From Saprospiraceae bacterium (GTDB lineage Bacteria; Bacteroidota; Bacteroidia; Chitinophagales; Saprospiraceae): 64,000 bases of DNA. Both the position numbers and the translations under genes were made by a program. The notes beneath the pieces were generated by a model, which saw nothing but the letters and a program-made list of their open reading frames with translations, was not told where the DNA came from and ran no database searches. The stretch is from positions 62,001 to 126,000 of the forward strand of contig JADJNW010000015.1 in the NCBI GenBank assembly GCA_016714085.1, read 5' to 3'. Numbering within the stretch: the stretch's first letter is position 1; each line of letters begins with the position of its first letter. Below are positions 42,301-48,643 of the stretch, one piece after another.

Positions 42301-42488
42301 CACGATGCTTTTATCGATGCCAATGACTTCGGAGCAGTGAATACGGATGTAATACAAGGATCTATGGTCAATACCTCTCAACGGATGTGTACATGGATGG
42401 CTTTTTGGATGCGAATGATTATGGATTGACGAATGCGAACCTGGGAATCGGGAGTTATTCGGCATTGGCATATTATAACTATCCATGA
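25653..42488 (+). CDS. Giant modular surface protein 2 (reconstructed across six frameshifts)
   Basis: Paralog of giant 1, about 5,600 residues if joined. Start ATG 25653 gives a signal peptide (MKQFYTSPARIALFFALFFC, cleavage after FAA), the CSLREA-like motif (TVTNLNDSGVGSLRQAIIDA) and a beta-helix head to about 27270. Eleven units start near 27599, 29342, 30536, 31744, 33017, 34291, 35573, 36793, 38071, 39280 and 40494. Between units 1 and 2 lies a PA14-like insert (about 28870-29320, FVYRARLNIVTPGTYTFYMY). The C-terminus equals giant 1 (VSLSLKVLLQG domain, two dockerin-like loops) and lacks a T9SS tail. Frame breaks, by comparison with paralogous units or copy 1: about 27279 (C missing), 35573 (G), 40829-40832 (G), 41432-41436 (T), 42238-42241 (G), 42358-42359 (G). 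Likely adhesion or glycan binding. Confidence 0.72.
27281..35632 (+). CDS. Giant protein 2, frame segment B: units 1-6 and PA14-like insert
   Basis: Longest intact stretch of giant 2. Units 1 and 5 are of the WLDAQ subtype (VALWLDAQDALSGN; IVTWLDAQTVASGN) and resemble unit 7 of giant 1. The PA14-like module, with a Cys pair (FNCDNC) and DDNGDVYVDGDLVASVY, is the only such domain in either giant. Residues after KNLVALLAW (35575 onward) are out of frame because a G is missing before CCCTGCT. Confidence 0.75.
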   Translation, partial: NRPTGTGSMDMGGGMWQVNVSLPTICNAAGGCTVEVFANNSSDDVEGRYFVQSFSGLAGGNHMLTVSSCSAIPCTGFPYGFWTATLKVANTGSVSEFSNKQSMKTQGPAAVDAGVALWLDAQDALSGNIPNGTGWQDRSGNDRDFDLVWSDPNRSTSGLNYNHYVQFDGDDYFRSSKSPFVNGFTAGEVIVVTRAYYRNVNQGNPYDLGGSSRGFHYSWGDEAVYNGFGTNDRLGWRPATNQILDGKPGVASVNGTRLDIREWNIFQTYSASGAWGTGFNGQFVATTNTNTATFALAGGNEHIGAVSGAVFYGDIAEVVMYSRTLTTAERQKINSYLALKYGTTLDQIATNQDYYASDWNGTTGTRMWQNDNDGYETNIFGIGRDDDSGLQQKQSESTEQNAILSVAIGSSIAAYNDENTATITSNKSFLTFADNNQLQRFGPAVSATNSNFRFHRIWKVDKVNWGDADITFKFGEDFANNYLLIASDAGISTITSELQLDANGTVTFNSNLLTHGSYFTVGAKMELPGCIAIPTVSYPNYQEYYNHVAFPYNTPIGYGYNTNLTGTQNMQDKIAFSGYYGRNFANSFNCDNCSFVYRARLNIVTPGTYTFYMYSDDNGDVYVDGDLVASVYTCCYETSGTITLTAGQHDVEVRQSEGGGADYVRVRYSGPTVGLQEIPITALSAYTAPGVQTWLKADQGVTVSGTVTRWNDVSGNNNDAYQTNASYNPTYNSGNAINFNPAVTTAGAQGLLFKKTIPPTNNFHLFAVGKTQTHANWHSMIRGVTTYGDHQIMGDGADQFGYYDNNNVGYKGSGQYLSTTEPKLMTMSHTASSNSAQPRLNGKNGTLLTNINEDDIDYLAHFMNGSWQGSDQSFGTVAEFVAVSGTLSATDIQKIESYLALKYGITLDQTVATDYLASTGTTMWDASDNGIYKNDIAGIGKDLCQDLHQKQSKSVNSDALVTMAVGTSVAATNSANVASVTTDNSFLAWANNDLATTFLTNVIGNPTVNLRMARVWKVDKTSWTDGDITLNLMGGNDQNYLVISNTDPTFATIHQVLALDANGNVTLNSSLLQDGAYFTFGKRLAGPACVNTGIALWLRADDGTATGALWRDYSGNQRDAVQANVTNQPAVLSSGMNYNPALNFDAAINKYLQAPSVFGTGALTNAYVFLASTADGTGNGNAPFGERINNGQDLNAYIYNGGQVFWDFPYGWRINTAWGGTVSIPNVWTFGRTVSLGTISRDGRQITSAAGGFSGLFGTNNPFEVGRRLGGTYYHGKIGELIVYTAAPSAAEQKRIESYLALKYGVTLDQTSATDYIASDGTTKMWDATVNSGYKNDIAGIGRDNCTALHQKQSASVNPGNLITIATGSSVAASNQANTNDVTNDLSFLVWGHNNLATAFGPAVTGVPNATARMSRVWRVDKTANWADQNITICAGQTGDRYLLINATDAAFGAGTTEHAMNFGTGCVTINSSLLPDGAYFTLGTKIVGPACVNSGIALWMRADYNGTATSWSDFSGNSRNTTGVYQSWTPNSTGANFNPYLDNTALAAYYNLNGNYSTPGIVNTKIFAVNLPVNGGTTMPFSERTTSGDNIRLYSPNSDGIMYWDAPYGYRVSASFTGNGGTYGVPNLFVGERSPTNMAIRLNGKTSISSNGAFSPFTTAGGAYAHIGANWGWSTYANNRIAEVVIYKDASAMTPVQIQQIESYLALKYGISLNTNTDGDGTSFEVLTGTNPSSVTEGDYVASDGTTIYWDASANMGYNSYVAGIGRDDCTELNQKQSKSVNTGEILTAALGSTVQTSNVANTNTITTDNSFLVWGNNNGLNEFANAVTGTNVTAYLDRVWRVDKTANWADQDITMCFSGYNDDDYLLISNASATFASLDQEKQLSVLGCVTFNSSELPDGAYFSVGKNIMAPGCVTGGIVTWLDAQTVASGNMINGVGWPDQSGNNKYFNTVTGDPARTDAALNYNHVINFDGNDYLNSTQSPFVNNFTAGEVLVVTKSAGQYVGQGNPYDFGSGNRNEHFSWSNSYVYNGFGTTDNYVYNPETNVVGDNKAGAPNPALGTFYTETNWNLYHTYSAPSDWGTGFNGLFKATSATNTVNFGLGGGNEHISAVAGYIYGGDIAEVILYRRKLTAPERQKVMSYLALKYGMTLDTTVTDQDYIAADGTIFWDWADNNNYQHDIAGIGRDDCQKLNQKQSKSINGDDPLAIAVGDFTTLPTSNEANTATIADDESFLVWSNNNGALTFTTPVPKVGINGTFHTIRKWRISKTSFTDQDITISVGQTGERYLLVDEDGSGDFENDANTKEYAFDFTTGLLNISSLNLPDGAVITLATKISGPACVNSGIQVWLRSDYGTSTTTDGAFVTGWSDFSGNNNSGTQPTANIQPTYEIDAASQVNFNATVKFDGSNDFLENTTATLLSNTSATLLAVVDQDAYTTWGGVFSYNRTGTRGRPIITVTDVNNKIGANNTGIAPTQASVNTPAPGFIIRTHFAAGTVSAVANAGELTDTEPTWAESGSLNGYYVGRHNEGGSYFNGRVSEVVSYNRALTAIELQQVESYLALKYGVTLTTDNDNDATAFETISGSIKEGDYVASNGTTIYWDGLTNTGYNNNIAGIGLDICTELYQKQSKSVNSGEILTGALGSAVAASNAANTTAFADSDLSFLVWGHNNGANDFNNTVTATGTVSMAYLGLVWRAQNTDFSNQSITLCFSGYDADDYLLISNASSTFATIDQEKQLDANGCVTFMSDDLPDGAYFTLGKNLVALLAWTAVSNSGYAPMMVQ
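35575..40917 (+). CDS. Giant protein 2, frame segment C: units 7-11
   Basis: Resumes as PACVDGGIKLWLRADDG. Unit 9 is the counterpart of unit 3 in giant 1 (both share YFNFG and IPH(L/I)YSASQS), and unit 10 (APGCADNGDILTWLRAD) matches unit 10 of giant 1. The frame is true to about 40832 in unit 11; the last 28 residues are out of frame owing to one G missing in TGGGGCAAC. Confidence 0.73.
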   Translation, partial: PACVDGGIKLWLRADDGSVADSLWTDYSGNGIIATQSTVGNRPSVTTAATNFNPALTFDGTTDVLDLSSPALGTGDVPYSIFTVGTPASVSGGYHYMYVEGANATNQRISVGRVDNRMVNANYLNDIVGTTNSVVASETAIYNWTKVANTAGGQRAQNKNNLSINSDVNTGFNKQNAYQRIGSSSGAEYWDGKMNEVIVYNRVLTATEAQKVNSYLALKYGITIDQTVATDYIASDGSNIWDASDNGAYKVDIAGLGKDICTGLDQKQSKSVNANSLITMALGGSVASSNAANPNTITNDKSFFVWANNGLAITFTTAFTKTGSTINLRTPRIWQVDRTNWADQNITICVGQTGERSLIIDNGLDADFADDAETSVHALDFSTGCVTINSSLLPDGAHFSLGTEIKGPACVDAGVVAWLRADYGVIDDGSGKASSWSDYSGNSKNFTQGTAANRPAINSVNAYSNFNPTVYFNSVSSAEYLASATNLWTAGQPGSGFAAAFHQNVTDSWGHLIDQNDEPTLLKWAGIPNMAVYDNGTIATPTTSPALPTLQNNITSVVGIDFGTTANSYNLYFNAVSGAVTHAPAPSVVNNAMRIGLQVDNTDPWRGGIHEVIIYNRELTAIELQRVNSYLALKYGVTLTTDNDGDATAFETISGSVTEGDYVASDGMTIYWDASANSAYHNSVAGIGKDMCTELLQKQSKSVNTGEILTVALGSVIETTNALNTNPITDDVSFLVWGHNNGSTDFSSDAGGTNATVRMDRVWRVQRTDWTDQNITMKFDGYDDESYLIIHPTDPTFAAIPLEYQLSATGEVTFNTSDLPDGAYFTLGKNLIGPACVDGGIQVWLRADQGVATSGTEVTTWSDFSNNGNTPTTVSTPDFTENSVNFNPAVSFQGVTTDEYFNFGTLTNGFTQAQAFVVTFQDNADVISDNETGLWRIGGNSNTHNVLTNELLYESFGNNARIDALATPEGSEIPHLYSASQSSSNQANLYWNALNFHTSARTTLFPNEEMWLGKNRASNRYKGDIVEFILYNRVLTAAEQQRVNSYLALKYGITIDQTTNTDYLASDDSKMWENDSDGFEYDIAGIGKDECTELHQKQSTSVNSDDVVTFAVGSHTVLPATNVANTSPVTNDLSFFTWANDNGNTDVFSTAVTATNAELRMARIWKVDKFNWQDQDITLCFDGQIGERYVLIDNNSATLASVDKEIPLDPLTGCATFNSSELDHGYYFSLGTKILAPGCADNGDILTWLRADYGASSTQWNDFSGRTTHARQTAVADTPTIAVTAAYMNFNPAVDFDGGDFMNFDILGQNLNINPTETDRDPITVLTVYQADVLSRPLWGNDNNGADRELYMHQVNNGTSLTPFSGGNIASQSKILTTILDEGLTNGSFIYADGVQVLNFTESGSDGGLTNTMLGRSWTGQGDGAMFDGRIAEFAVYRGALTTAQRQQAESYLAIKYGITLDQSTPTDYIASDGTTLMWDASVNTGYSNDIAGIGRDTCTALNQKQSHSANSDYLVTMALGTAVETTNTANANVFTNDLSFLTWGNNDGLISFTDNQTGSFVNARLGRIWKVQKSVNWDDAQDVTLCFNGFDEDSYLLISDANNFATLDLEQQLDASGCTTINSALLENADFFTLGTDVAGPGCVNPGIAMWLRADAGTMDGTLWQDQSGNDLNAAQGTMTNEPTLTAGAINFNPAMVFDGADNFMELAPLNGLPYDNADRTIISVGFSSNTSGNRWIFSYGTNTTSDANFWGNRVQQVTTAALMMTLLQRLIGLQMFRI
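40833..41504 (+). CDS. Giant protein 2, frame segment D: end of unit 11
   Basis: Resumes as QQGTTGNYGGFNDDVTSTTY and runs through VVVYNRLLTALELQQAHSYL and SGIGLDGCTGLNQKQSRS. It enters the duplicated cassette at 41287. The frame ends at the five-T run 41432-41436, which has six T in copy 1; the final residues to 41504 are out of frame. Confidence 0.7.
   Translation, partial: QQGTTGNYGGFNDDVTSTTYWTTNVPNLTVNTYNGTNATIAKDGKSLVSMAKTWTTLQNVGYLGRQVNGSEYWQGGIGEVVVYNRLLTALELQQAHSYLALKYGITLTTDNNNNSTDFEVLSGSVTEGDYVASNGTTIYWDGSANVGYTHDISGIGLDGCTGLNQKQSRSVNGDAVITMGLGSIEVDNSSNSNVFDADLSFWYGVIIMDHCQKSRRICQRSLA
41435..42253 (+). CDS. Giant protein 2, frame segment E: C-terminal domain
   Basis: Carries LVWGNNNGSLSEITTDLP, then VGGVQVKANLNMPP in the correct frame (six G at 41554-41559, where copy 1 has four) and the VSLSLKVLLQG domain. 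It ends prematurely after AHKVDSG because a G is missing at 42238-42241. The dockerin-like loops follow in other frames at about 42240-42488. Confidence 0.7.
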   Translation: MVWGNNNGSLSEITTDLPAQFSVGGYRLAREWKVDETNNVGGVQVKANLNMPPLAGAISGSVASEIRLLIDRDGDGDFTTGVVDIITASDYSGGIATFDNVDFLDGDVFTVGTKLPDVSLSLKVLLQGAAIGAGAGMMRNDLQTFGMTYSEPDILPITDPYQGTSMYADINNPAGVVGTLVDWVEVQIRSVADPNIILEQKSLLLQTDGDVVEVDGSTPKFVPQGQAVHIVVRHRNHLAVMSNSIGVFQDVVSYDFTTGLSQAHKVDSGIRI

Positions 42489-42521
42489 TAATAAAAAAAA
42501 GAAAAAAGATTGCAAATCAAG

Positions 42522-42546
42522 GAGGGCAGTCAAAGAGGCTGCCCTC
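42522..42546 (+). promoter_or_regulatory. Intercistronic hairpin between giant gene 2 and its partner
   Basis: Same stem as in unit 1: GAGGGCAG (42522-42529) / CTGCCCTC (42539-42546), 9-nt loop, 22 bp before the partner ATG. Confidence 0.55.
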
Positions 42547-42568
42547 AAAAACAAAAAAAAGAGTTACC

Positions 42569-43709
42569 ATGAAAATAATTTACACGATCAAAACCTGGGC
42601 AGTGGGAATTGCCTTGATGCTGGTGTCGGAGCTGCTATTGGCACAGGGAGCAATTGCTATTGATTTACAGAATGTAACAGTGGATGGGACGAGCTTGTGC
42701 TTCGATGTATATTTGAGTCAGGGAGCAGGTTACACCCCGGCACAAAATGGAGGAGAATGGACAGCGATCACATTGACCTTTGATTTGGATGTATTGACAC
42801 CGACGATGGGCTTGTCTCTGGATCGGACCAATGCGATGTTCAGCAATGGGAATAATGCGATCATAGATGCGACGAACCTGGCAGCGCCGAATCCACCGCC
42901 GGGATCGGTGATGGGATATGAGACCAAAGGTCGTTTAAGTATCACGAATGGGACGCAGAAAGCCTTGCCGGTTAGTCCGACCCATGCCTTTAGTGTTTGT
43001 TATCCGATATTGGGAGGACCGGTTACCACAGATGGGACCTCGGATGTACAGATTAGGACGAGTACGTTGGCGACGGGTTCGTTTTGGACAAATGGGACGT
43101 TATTTCGCAGCCCTTATCGCCTCAGGATGCGATGGAGCCCTTACCGATAGAGTTGTTGTTATTTGAGTTGAGGGAGCGGGCTGTGAAATGGAGTTGTATT
43201 GGGAGACGGCGCGGGAGCGGAATTTGGCTTATTATGAGATAGAGTTGAGCAAGGATGGACGGGTATTCAGTGGGGTGTGGCAGCACAAGCCGGCATCCCC
43301 GAATTCGACGAGTAGGCGGGCGTACAGGTATGCGATTCCGAGGAATATCAGGATCAGTATTTGAGGATGAAGGCGGTGGATATAGATGGAGTGTATGAGT
43401 ATTCGGAGGTGATTTATGTGAAGAGTCGATGCGAGGACAAGGAATACGAGCTGCATTTATATCCGAATCCGAATTACGACGGAGTTGGTGGTGGAGTTGA
43501 AGAGTGCGCAAGCGGTAGAAAAAGTGGAGTTGCAATTATTGGATGCATATGGTAAATTATTAAGAAAACAGAAGGTGGAGCAAGTGGAAGTGGGCATCAA
43601 CAAAATATCGATGGAGACAGCAGATTTGCCCACGGGTACTTATTTCATCAAAATCCTTGGCATTGACCAACTCCAATCTCCTCTCAAATTTATTCGTTCC
43701 AATTTTTGA
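42569..43709 (+). CDS. T9SS sorting-domain partner protein, copy 2 (frameshifted)
   Basis: Second copy of the 23960-25105 gene. From ATG 42569 the frame is intact for the signal peptide and N-terminal beta-rich domain up to about 43103, where one T is lost. Further losses of one G near 43172, one G near 43342 and two bases near 43477 put the FN3-like and sorting-tail parts in other frames; the tail (VEKVELQLLDAYGKLLRKQK to RSNF) reads again from about 43485. As given, the product would end near 43150 without a sorting signal. Either a real pseudogene or uncorrected sequencing error in a repeat. Confidence 0.7.
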
Positions 43710-44013
43710 TGGGTGAAGGGATGTGCTGCATCAAACGGTGTGGCACATTTTTATTTTTACCACTACACAAGTGTAAACAATCCCATAAGATTTGAATTCA
43801 AATCACGCTGGCAATCCAATTAAACTTGGGTTGCCTTTTTTAATAGAAGACAAGCAATTGATCATTGATAATTAACCATTTTGCAAAACATTAAAGATCA
43901 GTAGTTTATTTCAAATAAAAGTTATAGTTATTTTAGAACAAGCACTTATAATAAAAGCGCTACACCTATTAAGAATGTAACGCTTTTATCATAAAATAAT
44001 AATAAAAACTTAA
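43710..44013. other. Intergenic region between giant unit 2 and susD
   Basis: 304 bp between convergent genes, with a possible terminator at 43721-43757 and the imperfect inverted pair AAAAGCGCTACA / TGTAACGCTTTT near 43953-43989, which could end the susCD transcript. The stretch 43875-43925 (AACCATTTTGCAAAAC ... AGTTTATTTCAAATAAAA) resembles 56588-56636, a minor dispersed repeat. Confidence 0.45.
43721..43757 (+). terminator. Possible terminator after unit 2
   Basis: Short stem ATGTGC (43721-43726) / GCACAT (43743-43748), 16-nt loop, followed by TTTTTATTTTT. Confidence 0.5.
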
Positions 44014-45387
44014 TTATCTTTCTTCCCAGTTAGTCTCAGCTGTCGGGCGAGCCACTTGCTTGAAGATTTTGCCACGATCGCGTAGATCAATATAAGTCGA
44101 ATTCAAACGATCGGTGCGACGCAAATCAATCCATCGGTGACCAACTTCTCCCCACAGCGAATAGCGACGCTGGAAAAGAATTTCGTCGATCAAGGCATTG
44201 GCATCGGTTGCTCCATCATAATTGCCAACTCCCCAAGTATTGCGAATTTTATTGATGGTAGTTACCGCATCTGCACTAGCATTGGTTCTTACCTTTGCTT
44301 CTGCATAAATCAACATCAATTCCTCATTGCGAAGGTAAGGAATGGGCGTAGTATTAGTTGCCCAGCGAGCGTCCTGGTATTCTCCGATCAGTAAGTCCCC
44401 TGCTGCATCCCTCAAGCCATTGTTTTGCACAGGGTTCAGTAGGCGTTTTTGCACCTTAGTAGCCACACGTTGATCGCCAGGTAGTGCGTCTTCGATCCAA
44501 TCAGGGTGAGCTATTAAGATAGAACTAGTAGCCCTATCGAATGGGTTGTAAAGCGGATTATTTACATCTGGTGCTTCCCCATACACATGCGTTGGTCCAA
44601 CATTCATATCGGCAGGCGTAGTGGCATTCAAATTTAAAAATGATTCATTTAAAGCAGTCAACGCGCCGCTCCAGTCTTCATCGTACAATGCCAAACGCGC
44701 AGCGATCGCCCGATTTACTTTAATCATACCTGCGGGTGTATTAAACCCATTGAATCCGGTGGTCAGGTTAAATGAAAATGTGCTTCCGGCTGCTTTCAAA
44801 TCGTTGTAACCATCCTCCAATACTGCACGAATCGCATCTAATGCTTCTGCTCTTGGAAGAATTGGACCCGGATTTAATACTTCAGCCACATCTACCCGGA
44901 CACCGTTATCCCATTGTTGCAACCAAGGCCAGATCAATTGGTAAGCTTTGATGGTTTTAGCAAATCCAGTGATACCATTTTCTTCCTGATCACTGACGAA
45001 AGAACTATTTTCAGCAGCAGCAATCAATACCTCTGCCTGCCTTACAGCCTGATAAGCTGTAAGATAAGTACCGGCAGAGCCAAAAAAGTCAGGATAAGTA
45101 TCTGCAATGGTAATACCCAGTACATCGCTGATAGAACGAGGGTCGGAAGAATTGTAATTCCAGGTTTCACGTCCAAAATTGCCAAACAGTGTGTGTGCAC
45201 CGCCAAAATAACCTCTGTGGCGAGCCTCTAAGCCTGTTACTAAAAATTGTAGCTGTGATTTGGAAGCATTGGAGGTTACACTACCCAGCGTAGGGTTATC
45301 TTGGTCAAAAACCTCCTCTACTTCACAGGAAGTCATAGCGACTAATCCTATAACCAATGAAAAAAGAATGAATATTTTGGATTTCAT
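44014..45387 (-). CDS. SusD/RagB family outer-membrane lipoprotein
   Basis: A 457-residue surface lipoprotein that caps the SusC channel and binds the ligand. The signal peptide has a lipobox (GLVAMTSC, lipidated Cys about residue 20). The TPR-like helical core (TYLTAYQAVRQAEVLIAAAE, GFAKTIKAYQLI) and the C-terminal SusD domain (PIPYLRNEELMLIYAEAKVR, ILFQRRYSLWGEVGHRWIDLRR) are both present and length is normal. The gene follows susC by 19 bp on the minus strand. No glycosidase or regulator is adjacent, so the substrate cannot be inferred. Confidence 0.9.
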   Translation of the reverse strand: MKSKIFILFSLVIGLVAMTSCEVEEVFDQDNPTLGSVTSNASKSQLQFLVTGLEARHRGYFGGAHTLFGNFGRETWNYNSSDPRSISDVLGITIADTYPDFFGSAGTYLTAYQAVRQAEVLIAAAENSSFVSDQEENGITGFAKTIKAYQLIWPWLQQWDNGVRVDVAEVLNPGPILPRAEALDAIRAVLEDGYNDLKAAGSTFSFNLTTGFNGFNTPAGMIKVNRAIAARLALYDEDWSGALTALNESFLNLNATTPADMNVGPTHVYGEAPDVNNPLYNPFDRATSSILIAHPDWIEDALPGDQRVATKVQKRLLNPVQNNGLRDAAGDLLIGEYQDARWATNTTPIPYLRNEELMLIYAEAKVRTNASADAVTTINKIRNTWGVGNYDGATDANALIDEILFQRRYSLWGEVGHRWIDLRRTDRLNSTYIDLRDRGKIFKQVARPTAETNWEER

Positions 45388-45406
45388 AAGAATGTCATTT
45401 TTTAAT

Positions 45407-48382
45407 TTAGAAATCGAGTTTTAGGTGGAAGAATAAGCGACGAGCACTTGGGTAAGGCGATACTTCCACGCTACCATTCACGGGCTGTGCACCAAAATTT
45501 GATACTTCAGGATCGTAGCTGCCATAATCCGTCCAAAGCAGGAAGTTATTACCCGATACACCTATTTTGGCTCTGTCAATCACCTTTCCGAACATTCCTT
45601 TTGGCAACGTATAATACAAACTGATTTCCCGAAGTTTCACGTAGCTCGCTGGCTGAATGTAAGGACTTGGATTACCTATGCCCAAGCGTTCTTCCCCATT
45701 CACTATTTCGTCGCCATCATCATCCTGAGAATAATCAGGAGCATTTTTTCCATCATCCCACAATAAAGCAGAAAGGTTGATATTTTCACTACCTTTTTGC
45801 CAATGGAACAAGAAGTTGAAATCAAAAATTCTTCAAGAAATTCAGCTGGCTCAATAAAGACATCTGGAAGTCCGGCTGACGATCACCATAAATCGTACGA
45901 CCAGTTGGGATGGTTGTACCTGCTGGATTACCGACGATAGTGGTTGGAGAATAACCCTCTGCGATCAGGTAAGTACCTAGACCTGGACCAAAGCCACCCG
46001 TTGTTTGAGCAGGTATGTCCAATCTGGTAATTTCAGAACGGTTCTGCCAGTAAAGCACTTTTGCAAACCAGTTCAAATTGTTTTTACGGATTGGGTTTAC
46101 ACCTAATCCCAATTCAATGCCTTTGTTTTCAAGGTCAGCAGCATTGGTAGAAATGGCCGTGATACCAGTAGAGGATGCTGGAACGAGGTTCAAAATCAAA
46201 TCATCTACCGCTTTGTTATAATAAGTGGCTTCCAATGTAATGCGGCTATTAAACAAAGCTGCATCCAAACCCAATTCGATTTCATTAGCCGTCTCAGGTC
46301 TCAAATTAGGATCCACACCAATATTGCTGACTTGACCACCTAAACTTCCACCGATCAACTGTGAAACCAATACTTCAAATGTAGAACCATAGTTTGGCAA
46401 ACCACCCGTTTCACCATAGGCAGCTCTCAGTTTCAATTGATTCACGATATCTTTAAATGTCCAGAAATCAAAGTTGGCGATATTAGCAGCCAAAGATGCC
46501 TTCGGGAAAGCATAAAACTTATCCTGATCGGTATTCAAAGTAGAACGGTCGAAGCGAATACCCAAAGAAGCAATGATCTTGTCTTCCCAATTGAAATCCT
46601 GTTGAGCTACCAAACCAATATCCGTAACCGTTGAATTTACTTGCTGGCGCGTTTCTGTTACTTTTGCCCAGCGCAAGTTGGTTTGACCTGCAGACAAGCC
46701 CTGTCCACGATTAAGTGCATATTTAGAATCCTGATCCAATCTTACCGCACCTACCGTTGTATTGGAATTGATGGTACCCAAATTGGTATTAAATACCAAG
46801 AAACCTTGAATATTCGTGTTTAAGTTGTCCTGACGGCCCCAAAACACGTCGCCTGGATTGGCAAGTGCGCGCTGGGATTGCAAAATTTCAGGCAAATGCG
46901 CTAGTGTATTGCCGCTCAAATAATCTACACCACCGTTAATTTTTAATTTCAAGAAAGAAGAAGTCGTTTGTAACAAATCCACATCCAAATTCACGGCTGT
47001 GATAAAACGATCTACATTCTCTCTGTTCGTTCCCAGATCACGGATGACAATTGGATTGTCGTCAAAGTACGGATTGTCAGGATAATTACCATTTTCATCT
47101 GGGAATAGGTTCGCATACGTAGGTACATAAGCGATGTTATAACCAATACTGCCACCGGTATTATTTTGGTTACCCGTAAAACCTCTTTCGGTTGTAGTGT
47201 TAACGTAGTTGGTGTTGAATGATAGGCGAACACCGTTTACAACTTCGTGGTCGAGGTTGGCACGAACAGAATAGCGGTCAAAGCCTGTATTTTTAATAAT
47301 ACCGCTTTCTGTCTGCGCACCTCCGGAAACGAAGAATTGCGTCTTCTGATTTCCTCCACTTATGCTTAATGAGGTATTTGACAATAAACCAGTCTCACCG
47401 TAAAAAACTCTTCCCAATCGGTGATCCGACCGGCAGCAACGGCTTGTTGGTAGGCCTCCAGTTCTTTATTCAATCGGTCTCCACCATATACTCGACGAAT
47501 TTTTTCTTCATCCCATGCTTCAAAGTTCTGGAAATTCTGCCCCTGCGCCATACCGATGTCTTGGCTTAGACTCACCTTGGTGTCGCCGGCCACACCTTTT
47601 TTGGTGGTAATGATGATTACCCCTGCATTGGCGCGCGTACCATAAATAGCAGCAGCCGATGGACCTTTGAGCACTTCGATGCGCTCGATGTCGTCCGGGT
47701 TGATGTCGGCGATACGGTTGGCAGCATCATCCTGATTGGAAACGTTCTGACCGCCACTGGCACCACTCAGGTTGGTACGACCATTGCGGATCGTGGAGTT
47801 GTCCACGTAAACCCCATCAATAATGTACAATGGTTGAGAATTACCTGCACCCAACGTAGAAACACCGCGCAATTGCACGTTGATACCACCGCCAGGAGCA
47901 CCACTGTTGGAAGTCATTTGTACACCTGGAATTTTACCGTAAATAGCATAATCCAACGTTTGGGCATTGGTATTGCCGTTCAGTTCATCCGCAGAAATTG
48001 CGGTTACAGCAGTACCTGAATTGGAGCGCTTTACGCCAGAAGCGAGACCTGTAACAATAACTTCTTCTAATCGTGCGATGTCTTCATCCATCACCAAATC
48101 AATAGAGCTATTGCTAGGGCTTACCGCTATTTCACGCGTTTTGAAACCGGTGTAAGAGAACATTAAAATAGCTTCCTGTGCAGAAACTTCGAGGGTAAAA
48201 TTACCATCAAAATCAGTGACGGTACCTTGAGACGTTCCTTTTATTACAATGGATACGCCGATCAGCGGTTGTCCTCCCGCGTCCTTTACAGTACCACTTG
48301 CAGTAAATTGAGCCATTGCCATAGTAGAAAGCAGTAGCATGGCCACCAGCAGGACGCTGGATTTCGTAAAGAAATACTTCAT
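45407..48382 (-). CDS. SusC/RagA family TonB-linked outer-membrane protein (two frameshifts)
   Basis: Outer-membrane TonB-dependent transporter partnering the SusD protein, about 990 residues once joined. Start at 48382: signal peptide MKYFFTKSSVLLVAMLLLS, carboxypeptidase-regulatory-like domain (VKDAGGQPLIGVSIVIKGT), TonB-box-like LEEVIVTG, plug (QLRGVSTLGAGNSQPLYIID) and the barrel, ending YPSARRLFFHLKLDF. The frame breaks in a T run of the coding strand (47402-47407; six where seven restore WEEFFYGETG) and again at 45823-45827 (five where four restore FLKNFDFNFLFHW). Open pieces are 47366-48382, 45822-47417 and 45407-45811. Both breaks are in homopolymers, so the gene is probably intact in the organism. 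Confidence 0.87.
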
Positions 48383-48643
48383 GCTTAGAGGGTTTTGGTT
48401 AATAAATAATTACAAAACCTAACAATCGGATGATTGTAAAGTCGCTTTTTATGATTTCTTGGGTCAAATCTATAACGATTTTATAGTACGCAATGCGGCT
48501 TTGTTAAAAATTTTATTGGGTCAATTTTTATAAACAAGGAATAATCAACGACAAATAAGACTTTTTTTAAAAAAAGTCTGAAATGATGCAACGTTATGCT
48601 TTGGTTATTGTTATTGCACTTCTTGTGTCAAATCATGGATTTT

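Larger units (their letters stand above)
41287..43709 (+). repeat. 2.4-kb duplicated cassette, copy 2
   Basis: Counterpart of 22679-25105. Differences seen by eye are a handful of substitutions (for example around 41478-41512 and near 43522 and 43672) plus at least nine short indels, almost all changing homopolymer length. Most indels are losses in this copy and break both genes it contains. Confidence 0.92.

Noticed and set aside
8070..43700. Repeated DNA considered as a CRISPR array or satellite
   Set aside because: The period is about 1.2 kb, coding is maintained throughout, and similarity is mainly at protein level; no short regular repeats with spacers.
42569..43709. Second partner gene as a distinct, shortened protein family member
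   Set aside because: It is nearly identical to the intact first copy; its apparent shortening comes from four small indels, three of them in homopolymers.
44014..48382. A complete polysaccharide utilisation locus
   Set aside because: Only susC and susD are present; no glycosidase, sulfatase, ECF sigma/anti-sigma pair or hybrid two-component regulator is adjacent.
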